This document shows, in pieces, positions 17,639 to 24,511 of a DNA stretch of 40,997 nt. The DNA is from Crocinitomicaceae bacterium (GTDB lineage Bacteria; Bacteroidota; Bacteroidia; Flavobacteriales_D; Parvicellaceae). A program made the position numbers and the translations under genes. The stretch is taken from the NCBI GenBank assembly GCA_002713405.1, contig PAST01000038.1, forward strand, positions 32,560 to 73,556, given 5' to 3'. The stretch's first letter is position 1; each line of letters opens with the position of its first letter. Under the pieces are notes generated by a model. It was not told where the DNA came from and searched no databases. It saw only the letters and a program-made list of their open reading frames with translations.

Positions 17639-18049
17639 ATGAAAATAAAATATATAAACTGGATAACAGGGATAGTTGTCTTACTACAAACTTTAGCTTC
17701 CTGGACAGTATTTATATCTCCAGATGTTGCTACTCAAATGGCGGCTCAAATGATGGGTAAAGAAATTTCAGGTGATGATGCATTTCTTATCCTAAAAACG
17801 TTTATGTCAGTTTTTGGATATTTTGGTTTGGGAGTATTTGTCTTAATAATGGGAATAAATAAAATAAAGGATTTGGAAACTGCTCAAAAGCTGTGTCTTT
17901 ATTTAGGTTTATTTATGATCTTCTTTGCTTTGCCTGACATTGTTCATATGGTGACAGGGACATTACCACATCAACCAATAATTGCTATATTAATTAATTT
18001 AACTGTCGCAGGGTTATTATTATTTGGGTGGAAAAAAGGAACTGTGTAG
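17639..18049 (+). CDS. Small four-helix membrane protein, unknown function
   Basis: A 136-residue protein with four predicted TM segments (about 7-27, 50-75, 83-103, 112-132) and short connecting loops. No family was recognised with confidence. The loop after TM1 (PDVATQMAAQMMGKEISGDDA) is mildly amphipathic. It stands alone between the tRNA-Asn terminator and an SRPBCC gene. The ATG at 17639 is the only sensible start. The hydrophobicity pattern and intact frame support a real gene, but no function is proposed. Confidence 0.75.
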   Translation: MKIKYINWITGIVVLLQTLASWTVFISPDVATQMAAQMMGKEISGDDAFLILKTFMSVFGYFGLGVFVLIMGINKIKDLETAQKLCLYLGLFMIFFALPDIVHMVTGTLPHQPIIAILINLTVAGLLLFGWKKGTV

Positions 18050-18056
18050 CAACTAA

Positions 18057-18092
18057 CCTCTCTTTTCTTTCAGCAACTAAGAGATTTTTTTT
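18057..18092 (+). terminator. Probable terminator after the small membrane protein gene
   Basis: A 6-bp stem TCTCTT (18059-18064) / AAGAGA (18079-18084) with a 14-base loop, followed by eight T. The long loop lowers confidence. Confidence 0.4.
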
Positions 18093-18185
18093 GTTATTTT
18101 TCAATTTAAGTATCAATTTCTATTTTACTTTTGACTTATAAAAAAAACTGATTATTATTTTTATAACTAAACTTAAGTATAAAAT

Positions 18186-18608
18186 ATGCATTTAATTGAG
18201 CATCTATTACATATTAACGCGCCACTAAATAAAGTATATGAAGCTATTAAAGAAGTAGAAAATGTTAAACAGTGGTATACCACTGATATTGTGGAGAACT
18301 CGGATAAAACCAAAACCTTTAAATGGGGTGAAATGTTTCTTATTGTAAAATGTAATGAAATTGAGAATAAGAAAATTACTTGGGAATTTATAAAATCTTC
18401 TATGCCTATAGAATCGCTTTTTATGACTTACGAACTTAGTGAGAATGAAGGCAAAACTCGTGTAAGATTTTCTTACGGTAATTTTACTGAAAAGTCCGAT
18501 TTTTATGCCAACCAAAATTTTAGTTCTGCAAAATATTTAGAAAGTTTAAGACAATTTTGTCAAACTGGAAAAGGAGAAGCATTTGGATCTGATTCTTACA
18601 GGTCATAA
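18186..18608 (+). CDS. SRPBCC/START-like domain protein (AHSA1-type)
   Basis: A 140-residue cytoplasmic protein with the helix-grip pattern of the SRPBCC superfamily. The first strand is IEHLLHINAPLNKVYEAI, followed by VENVKQWYTTDIVENS and ITWEFI. The C-terminal helix is KYLESLRQFCQTGKGEAF. Such proteins bind small hydrophobic ligands or act as activators of chaperones, but the ligand is unknown here. It is monocistronic, with the next gene convergent 29 bases away. Confidence 0.8.
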   Translation: MHLIEHLLHINAPLNKVYEAIKEVENVKQWYTTDIVENSDKTKTFKWGEMFLIVKCNEIENKKITWEFIKSSMPIESLFMTYELSENEGKTRVRFSYGNFTEKSDFYANQNFSSAKYLESLRQFCQTGKGEAFGSDSYRS

Positions 18609-18637
18609 CCAGTTATTTCTATATCTACTTGGCATTC

Positions 18638-20188
18638 TTATTTTAAGACCACTCTATCTTTTATAAATTCCAAATTCTTTTTCTTGAGAGAGCTTCTATT
18701 ATTGATAGAATATTCTGTAAAAAAATGATGGCTTTTTAGAAATTTAATCTGTATTTGGTCCCAATCATTTTTATTTTTTACCATCCTATATTCCTTTAAT
18801 TCTTTATAGAAATCAGATGAAATACTAATAAAATCTTCACGCCCTAGATAATCTAAATCTGCGTCACATATTATTCTTTCTAAATGGTTATTCGGCTTTT
18901 GAGGAACTCTCGTTGCCATTACTAAGTCACATACTTTATTTACTTGAAATGTATTAAACCCATAGTTGGGAAGTATTTCACGTGCATAATCTACACCAAT
19001 TTTTTCATTGTCTAGATATTTATCTATATAGCCAAAGTCATGAAATAAAGCAGCTGCTCTTAATAAAATAAACTCTTCTGGACTAACCTTCTCATTAAAT
19101 GCGATTTTTTCTACAGCATTTAAAACATCTTTTGTATGATGAGTGCCATGGTAATATAGGTTTTTTGCTAACTTTTTAGTTAGAAAACCAAGACCATATT
19201 CTTCCAGTCCATAAATATCAATTTTGGATTTTACAGAAAACACTTTGTATTCCTTAAACCAATTACTAAAACTATAAGCTTCGTTAGAAGAAAACGCAAA
19301 ATCGACTCCATTTACATAAAACATATAAATTTCACCCGTATTTTTAGTAGCTATTTTACCTCTTGAAGAGCAATCAAAAAAAGTTTTGACTACTTTGTAG
19401 GTAGATTCAGAAATATTTACTTTTCCAGGCACTGAATTGCTTTCTATTCTTTTAGCAATATTTACTGTGTTGCCAAAAATATCATAGGCAATTCTCTTTG
19501 TTCCTAGAACTCCTGCAATGACATCTCCGTTATGTATACCTATTCGTACTTCCCAAAATTCTTCATTTTTAGATTCAGCAATATCCTTTAACTTATTCAT
19601 TAGCAATTGAATCTCTAAAGCTGCAGAAACACAGTTTATAGAGCTTAATTCAGGGTGATCTCCAAACCCTCCAACAGCTAAATAGGCATCACCAATAGTC
19701 TTGATTTTTTCTAAATTGTTTTTTTCACTAATTGAATCAAACTCGGAGAATAAATCATTTAATTTATTTACTAAGTAAGTAGGGTTGTTACGCTCAGCAA
19801 TTTTAGTAAATCCAACAATATCTATAAAAATCACAGAAACATTTTTATAAGATTTAATTTCTACTTGCCCTTTGATCTTTAATTCCTGTACAATATTTTG
19901 TGGCAAAACATTTGAAAGAAGTTTATCAGATTTATCTCGTTCTAGCCTAACTAGTCTGTTTTGCTTCGCAATCTGGTCTTTCTGTTTCGAGATTGTCTTA
20001 GTTCTTTTTTCTACTAAAAAAGCTAGTTTTCTCTTAATAGACTTAATTTGTTTAACTCTTATAATATAACCTATTATTAGAATCAGTAAACAAAAAATGA
20101 TAAATGGAAAATAATACTCTAAAGATTTAATAAAACTAAAGATTTGGGGGAAAGTAATTTTGTCTAAAATAGATGCTATGTAAAGCAT
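18638..20188 (-). CDS. Membrane-anchored class III adenylate cyclase fused to a C-terminal HD domain
   Basis: A 516-residue protein. One TM segment (about 26-44) is followed by a coiled coil (about 48-90) and the class III cyclase domain (about 110-295). Catalytic residues are complete: metal Asp D123 (FIDIVGFT) and D167 (TIGDAY), adenine-selecting K163 and D236 (AYDIFGN), N243 and R247 (TVNIAKR), and a late Lys near 282. It should therefore make cAMP rather than cGMP. Residues 330-500 form an HD domain, with HGTHHTKDVL (H351), FHDFGY (H383-D384) and CDADLDYLG supplying the later Asp. It is the last gene of the YfiR/TPR/SpoIIE operon, 6 bases after the phosphatase. The HD domain's substrate is unknown, and it may act as a sensor or phosphohydrolase. 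Confidence 0.9.
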   Translation of the reverse strand: MLYIASILDKITFPQIFSFIKSLEYYFPFIIFCLLILIIGYIIRVKQIKSIKRKLAFLVEKRTKTISKQKDQIAKQNRLVRLERDKSDKLLSNVLPQNIVQELKIKGQVEIKSYKNVSVIFIDIVGFTKIAERNNPTYLVNKLNDLFSEFDSISEKNNLEKIKTIGDAYLAVGGFGDHPELSSINCVSAALEIQLLMNKLKDIAESKNEEFWEVRIGIHNGDVIAGVLGTKRIAYDIFGNTVNIAKRIESNSVPGKVNISESTYKVVKTFFDCSSRGKIATKNTGEIYMFYVNGVDFAFSSNEAYSFSNWFKEYKVFSVKSKIDIYGLEEYGLGFLTKKLAKNLYYHGTHHTKDVLNAVEKIAFNEKVSPEEFILLRAAALFHDFGYIDKYLDNEKIGVDYAREILPNYGFNTFQVNKVCDLVMATRVPQKPNNHLERIICDADLDYLGREDFISISSDFYKELKEYRMVKNKNDWDQIQIKFLKSHHFFTEYSINNRSSLKKKNLEFIKDRVVLK

Positions 20189-20194
20189 ATTAAA

Positions 20195-21991
20195 TTACTC
20201 AATTTCTACTGCAAATATTACTATATCATCAACCTGTTCATGTTCTTCTCCCATCCATTTGGCTAACCTTTCTTCAAGTAACTTTTTTTGATTTTCCATA
20301 GAATTATTCACTGTCTCAACTAGAAGTTCTTTAAACTTTTTATACATAAATTTCTTTCCTCTTGGCCCTCCAAATTGGTCTGGATATCCATCTGAAAAAG
20401 CATAAATTTTATCTCCTTTTTTTAAGTCCAATTCATAATTATCATAATTATGTTCACCATAAGTAAATGAGCCAATAGCAAATCTGTTTGTTTTATGTAT
20501 TTCTAATTCTCCATCTCTTATTAAATAGACTGGATTGTTAGCTCCAGCAAATCTTAACTTCATTTGTTTAGTATTAATAGAGCATAAGGTAATATCCATT
20601 CCATCTCTTATTGAGTCATTATTACTTTTATTTAATGAATCGTTAGCATATTTATTCAGACTATCTAAAATAAGTCCAGGTTTTAATAATTTATGATCTT
20701 TAAAAGCACTAGTAAGTCCATTTGCACCAACTAAACTCATAAAAGCCCCTGGAACTCCGTGCCCAGTGCAATCCACTGCTGCAAACATATACTCATCATT
20801 TTGATGGCCAACCCAATAAAAATCACCAGAGACTATATCCTTTGGCTTAAAAAGCACAAAGGAAGATGGAAAATATTCTTTAACTAGATTTTCATTAGGA
20901 AGAATTGAGTCTTGTAATCTTTTTGCGTATCTAATACTATCTGTTACATCAGTGTAAAGTTCTTCCAGCTTAGATCTTTGAGAATCTATTTCATCTTTTT
21001 GTTTTACTACTTCTTCTGTCCTTTCCTTTACTTTTTGCTCTAGAATTCTTTCAGTTTCTGCAAGTTCATCCTTCATCTTTAATAATGCGTGTCCTAAAAC
21101 ATCCTCATCGCTAAGTGGCTGGTATTGGTAATCAAAATTACTTTGTCCTATTTCGTGTGCAAACTGAGTAGTTTCTGTTAATCCAGCAACTAAGCTATTC
21201 ATAGCCTCAGACATTTCTCCAATTTCATCATTACTTGGCTTCAACTGACTTTTTGGGAATATTCCTTTACCAAGACCTAGAAGTATGGACTTAAGTCTTT
21301 GTACAGGTGTGGTTATACTTATTGTGGTAAATATCGCAATAGCTATTGTTCCTATAACTATTATTATTGAAATAAATATGATACTATTAATTAAGTTGGA
21401 GAACCTATTGTTGGTTTTAATCTGTTGAGCATCTGCTATATGCGTTCTTATTTTAGTTAATTGATTAATTTCCTCAATTAGTATTTCATAGCTAGTGCTT
21501 ATTTCTTCGAACATAAAATCAGCATTAAAAATTAAAGCCTCATCTTGGTAACTATCAACATCTACAAAAACGTTTCTTACTTCCAAATTGTAATTTTCAA
21601 TTAATAAAGAAACTTTGGAAGAGATATTTTTAAACTCCTTTAACCCATTGTCAAGAGAATCTTCAATTGATACCCATTTAGATGAAAGTTTTTCAAGGGT
21701 ATCTAAATCTAATTTTAAAGTCTGGTCTAATAAAATTTCTGCTTCAACTTTCCACTGTTCGTCAGGCCTAGATTCTTCGATTACCCATTGCTGCATGTAG
21801 GTGTGCGTTTTTGCTATATCTTCTTTAAGATGGTTGATTAGAAACAAGGACGGTTGATCGACTTTTAAGAATTTATCGTTAGATTTAATAGCTACATTTA
21901 CAACAGAAAAGGTATACAGGAAAACAATAAGTAATAATATTACAACTACGCTAAAACCACCACCAATTTTTTTCCCTACGGTAAATCTCAA
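20195..21991 (-). CDS. Transmembrane HAMP sensor with SpoIIE/PP2C-type serine phosphatase
   Basis: A 598-residue signal transducer. TM1 is about 12-33, a helical periplasmic domain is about 34-198, and TM2 is about 201-224. A HAMP linker starts at SITTPVQRLK (about 225-280), followed by a coiled coil (about 305-345) and a SpoIIE-type PP2C phosphatase domain (about 355-598). Metal-binding acidic residues are all present: SGDFYWVG (D390), AAVDCTGHGVPGAFMS (D407), FSDGYPDQ and the final VDDIVIF. Phosphatases of this type usually dephosphorylate anti-sigma-factor antagonists. No STAS or anti-sigma gene lies nearby. It is 15 bases downstream of the TPR gene and 6 upstream of the cyclase-HD gene. 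Confidence 0.92.
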   Translation of the reverse strand: MRFTVGKKIGGGFSVVVILLLIVFLYTFSVVNVAIKSNDKFLKVDQPSLFLINHLKEDIAKTHTYMQQWVIEESRPDEQWKVEAEILLDQTLKLDLDTLEKLSSKWVSIEDSLDNGLKEFKNISSKVSLLIENYNLEVRNVFVDVDSYQDEALIFNADFMFEEISTSYEILIEEINQLTKIRTHIADAQQIKTNNRFSNLINSIIFISIIIVIGTIAIAIFTTISITTPVQRLKSILLGLGKGIFPKSQLKPSNDEIGEMSEAMNSLVAGLTETTQFAHEIGQSNFDYQYQPLSDEDVLGHALLKMKDELAETERILEQKVKERTEEVVKQKDEIDSQRSKLEELYTDVTDSIRYAKRLQDSILPNENLVKEYFPSSFVLFKPKDIVSGDFYWVGHQNDEYMFAAVDCTGHGVPGAFMSLVGANGLTSAFKDHKLLKPGLILDSLNKYANDSLNKSNNDSIRDGMDITLCSINTKQMKLRFAGANNPVYLIRDGELEIHKTNRFAIGSFTYGEHNYDNYELDLKKGDKIYAFSDGYPDQFGGPRGKKFMYKKFKELLVETVNNSMENQKKLLEERLAKWMGEEHEQVDDIVIFAVEIE

Positions 21992-22006
21992 AATATTATA
22001 ATTGAT

Positions 22007-22924
22007 TTATTCTTCTGAATTTGACTCTAACCCTTTAAGAATATTCATATATTCTACATGCTTTTCCATATCATTCAAGCTGTAATAAACTGCTGCAATA
22101 CCCTGAACAATAGAACTTTCTTGAGGTTTCATCTGATATACTTTCTTAAGGTAAGGAAGTGATTTAGAAAAATAATTAACTGCTTGTTCTTGCATTAATA
22201 TAACCATTTCTAAATCTGCATCAACATCTAATTCTTCCATGATAAGATCTACTCCAAGATTGTGATACATAATACCTAAATTATAATTGGAAGAATATTG
22301 ATCTGGATCAATTTCTAAGGATTTATTAAAATAATTTATAGAAGAATCTAATAAACTCTTATTAGTTTTATCCTTTTCATATCTCATTTTGTAAAGGTTT
22401 CCAATTCCATAATAAAAATCTAAGTCTTTCTCACTGAAATCATAATCTTCATAAGCTATTCCTTTAAGTTTCTTAAAAGAATCATAATAGGAAATAGCAT
22501 TGTCTTGATTTTTCATATCAAACTTTTGAAGAATTTTGACAGCATCATTGTAATAAAAAGTTGAAATGTAATCTAGCAACTTGTTATTTAAATCAAAGTA
22601 CTTTTTCTCCGCATCTAGATTAATGGACTTAATAAAGCAATCGGCAGCTTTTAATTTTGTTATTGATCCGGATTCTTTGTTTTCAATAAACTTGAATATA
22701 TCTAAATTTATAAATCCACAAACATGCCAAAAGTAAGCATCTTGGTTCTGGCCAGGGCACTGAGATAAGACTGTATCAATATATCCAAAAGCATTTTCAT
22801 ATGCTTTTGATTTATATTTTTGAAGTAAAAGCATTTTCTCAGGACAATAGGTAGATTGAGATATTGAGTTGTAAAAAACTCCAAAAATTAAAACAATTGA
22901 CAATATGTTTTTAGGGGTCCTCAT
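22007..22924 (-). CDS. Exported TPR-repeat protein of the signalling operon
   Basis: A 305-residue protein with a signal peptide (about 1-22, ending YNSISQ). Helical tetratricopeptide-like repeats fill the rest, the clearest being YFNKSLEIDPDQYSSNYNLG (about 195-215) and VNYFSKSLPYLKKVYQMKPQ near 250. The mature protein should be periplasmic. Its ATG overlaps the stop of the YfiR-like gene by four bases (ATGA), so the two are translationally coupled and may form a complex (inference). No enzymatic motif is visible. Confidence 0.85.
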   Translation of the reverse strand: MRTPKNILSIVLIFGVFYNSISQSTYCPEKMLLLQKYKSKAYENAFGYIDTVLSQCPGQNQDAYFWHVCGFINLDIFKFIENKESGSITKLKAADCFIKSINLDAEKKYFDLNNKLLDYISTFYYNDAVKILQKFDMKNQDNAISYYDSFKKLKGIAYEDYDFSEKDLDFYYGIGNLYKMRYEKDKTNKSLLDSSINYFNKSLEIDPDQYSSNYNLGIMYHNLGVDLIMEELDVDADLEMVILMQEQAVNYFSKSLPYLKKVYQMKPQESSIVQGIAAVYYSLNDMEKHVEYMNILKGLESNSEE

Positions 22925-23460
22925 ATTTTGGAATAAGCTAAATCGGCAAACTTCTGTTTAAACTTGAAATTATTTTTTTCAGATTCAGATTTATTCAATT
23001 GATACCTTAGTCTACTATTAACATAAAGCAAGTTAATCATAGAGCTTGATGAATTAGATATATCTGCTAACTCGGTGACTAATAAAGTTTTTTGTTTTAT
23101 TAATTTCGTAACTTTTGAAATCATATTTGTTTCTTCTTTGCAAACAAAAAGCAAATGACAATCTTTAATATCTGAAGCAGTTTCGTAAAAATCCCATACT
23201 ATTTTTTGACTCCCCGTCACTTTATCTTTAAAAGTGGTGTTAAGTAAATTAAATAAGTCTTTACTGCCAAAAATTCCAACTGAGAAATCTCCCGTGTTGT
23301 AATCACTTGGCCAATATACGTTTTTTGCAAACTGGTAAAGATACATTCCCTTCATCTTCATTTTTAATGCTTTTGCAGGATCCATTTGGGAGAATGTAAT
23401 TGAAGACTTGAAAAGTATAACTAAGCCAAGTAAAAATGATATTTTAAATTTGTTGTACAC
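22921..23460 (-). CDS. YfiR-like (DUF4154) periplasmic protein
   Basis: A 179-residue protein with signal peptide about 1-24. The family pattern KMKGMYLYQFAKNVYWP (N-terminal helix) is followed by FSVGIFGSKDLFNLLNT, CHLLFVCKEE, LLVTELADIS and SSMINLLYVNSRLRYQLN. In Pseudomonas, YfiR is a periplasmic repressor of the HAMP-containing diguanylate cyclase YfiN. Here the HAMP partner in the operon is a SpoIIE phosphatase, not a GGDEF protein. The start is GTG at 23458-23460, as no ATG fits. The coupled TPR gene follows directly. Confidence 0.85.
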   Translation of the reverse strand: MYNKFKISFLLGLVILFKSSITFSQMDPAKALKMKMKGMYLYQFAKNVYWPSDYNTGDFSVGIFGSKDLFNLLNTTFKDKVTGSQKIVWDFYETASDIKDCHLLFVCKEETNMISKVTKLIKQKTLLVTELADISNSSSSMINLLYVNSRLRYQLNKSESEKNNFKFKQKFADLAYSKI

Positions 23461-23517
23461 AATATAAAGTTAATGTAAAAATAGTAAAGAATTATGTACT
23501 CTCATAAAACTTTACAA

Positions 23518-23889
23518 TTATTTCATTTTTTTAAAATGTTTCTTTCTACTTTTAAGAGCTTTTTTCTTAAGAATTCGCTTGTTATATTTGTAGCTGTAGG
23601 CCATTTTCCTGTGTTTTGTTGTGAAGCTATCTTCCTCAATACCTGTAGGTTTATAGATGTTTTTTTTATTGGCCCTGAATGGATCATGATCTAAGCCATA
23701 TATCCCATTATTATTTTTTACACTTGAAAATAAATTCTTTGTTTTTTTAGAAATTATTTTATTCCTTTTTTTAATATTAATTCCTTTTGTTTTTTCAATG
23801 AAGGGATCTCTATATTGAGAAATTAGATTTTGTTTTTGAAAAAAGAAAAGAAAAAAGGATACGAATATGAGAGATATTCTACGGATCAT
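23518..23889 (-). CDS. Small, very basic secreted protein, unknown
   Basis: A 123-residue protein with an N-terminal signal peptide (MIRRISLIFVSFFLFFF..., cleavage likely after ISQ at about 25). The mature part is rich in Lys/Arg, especially the last 35 residues (RILKKKALKSRKKHFKKMK). No known domain was recognised. It begins 5 bases after the ferritin stop and ends 57 bases before the YfiR-like gene, so it is probably co-transcribed with both. The intact signal peptide and tight spacing support a real gene. The basic tail may bind nucleic acid, polyanionic polysaccharide or the membrane (speculative). Confidence 0.65.
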   Translation of the reverse strand: MIRRISLIFVSFFLFFFQKQNLISQYRDPFIEKTKGINIKKRNKIISKKTKNLFSSVKNNNGIYGLDHDPFRANKKNIYKPTGIEEDSFTTKHRKMAYSYKYNKRILKKKALKSRKKHFKKMK

Positions 23890-23894
23890 AAAAC

Positions 23895-24404
23895 TTATTC
23901 AAGTTGTGGCTCATGTTGCATTTCATTTGATAAATCTCTATCAAAGAGATATAATCCAGCTTTGTCGTTGCCAATCATATTAAGCCTATCAATAATTGTT
24001 CTGGCCAAGGCTTCTTCTTCTAATTGCTCTGCAACATACCACTGCATGAAATTATGGGTTGTAAAATCTTTTTCTTGCAGGCAAAGTCCTACAATATTAT
24101 TTATGCTCTCTGTAACATTTAACTCATGTTCTAGCAAAGATTCAAAAACATGGGTCAATGATTTAAAAGTCTTAGGTGGCTGAATTAACGCTGGAATTAA
24201 GGCTTTACCTCCTCTTTCGTTAATGAATTTTACCAGCTTCAACATATGTTCTCTCTCTTCATCACTGTGTTGGTATAAAAATGAAGATGAACCACTTAGC
24301 CCTTGTATTTCTGTCCAAGAAGCCATAGATAAGTAAAATTGAGATGAAGATGCTTCTAACTCAATTTGCTTATTTAATGCTTTTTCAATAACTGCTTTTA
24401 ACAT
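23895..24404 (-). CDS. Ferritin (non-heme, FtnA-type)
   Basis: A 169-residue cytoplasmic iron-storage protein. Ferroxidase-site residues are seen in the helical pattern NKQIELEASSSQFYLSMASW (E of the first helix), SDEEREHMLKLVKFINERGG (ExxH pair), HVFESLLEHELNVTESI and FMQWYVAEQLEEE. A longer frame reaches ATG at 24470. ATG at 24404 gives the normal ferritin N-terminus (MLKAVIEKALNKQ), and a -7 promoter box lies inside the extension, which argues against the longer form. It is the first gene of a possible operon with the basic protein and the signalling genes. Confidence 0.93.
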   Translation of the reverse strand: MLKAVIEKALNKQIELEASSSQFYLSMASWTEIQGLSGSSSFLYQHSDEEREHMLKLVKFINERGGKALIPALIQPPKTFKSLTHVFESLLEHELNVTESINNIVGLCLQEKDFTTHNFMQWYVAEQLEEEALARTIIDRLNMIGNDKAGLYLFDRDLSNEMQHEPQLE

Positions 24405-24416
24405 AATTGTTTTTTG

Positions 24417-24424
24417 CAAATATA
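24417..24424 (-). promoter_or_regulatory. -7 promoter element upstream of ferritin
   Basis: On the minus strand it reads TATATTTG, an exact TAnnTTTG match, 13 bases before the ferritin ATG at 24404. Its position downstream of the alternative ATG at 24470 decides the start. No TTG is found at the ideal distance. Confidence 0.55.
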
Positions 24425-24511
24425 ACTCTTTTAAAATTCTTATAAAATTGTATTTAAAAACAACCCCCATTCAATTATAATTTATAGAATTAATTTATAC
24501 TTTAGTCAAAT

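Noticed and set aside
18048-18084. Direct repeat AGCAACTAA (18048 and 18072) as an operator or attachment site
   Set aside because: Only nine bases, two copies, partly within a likely terminator. No mobile gene or regulator nearby.
23494-24183. Plus-strand frames at 23494-23694 and 23830-24183
   Set aside because: They are antisense to the small basic protein and ferritin, which have a signal peptide and clear family motifs respectively. No ribosome site or domain supports the antisense frames.
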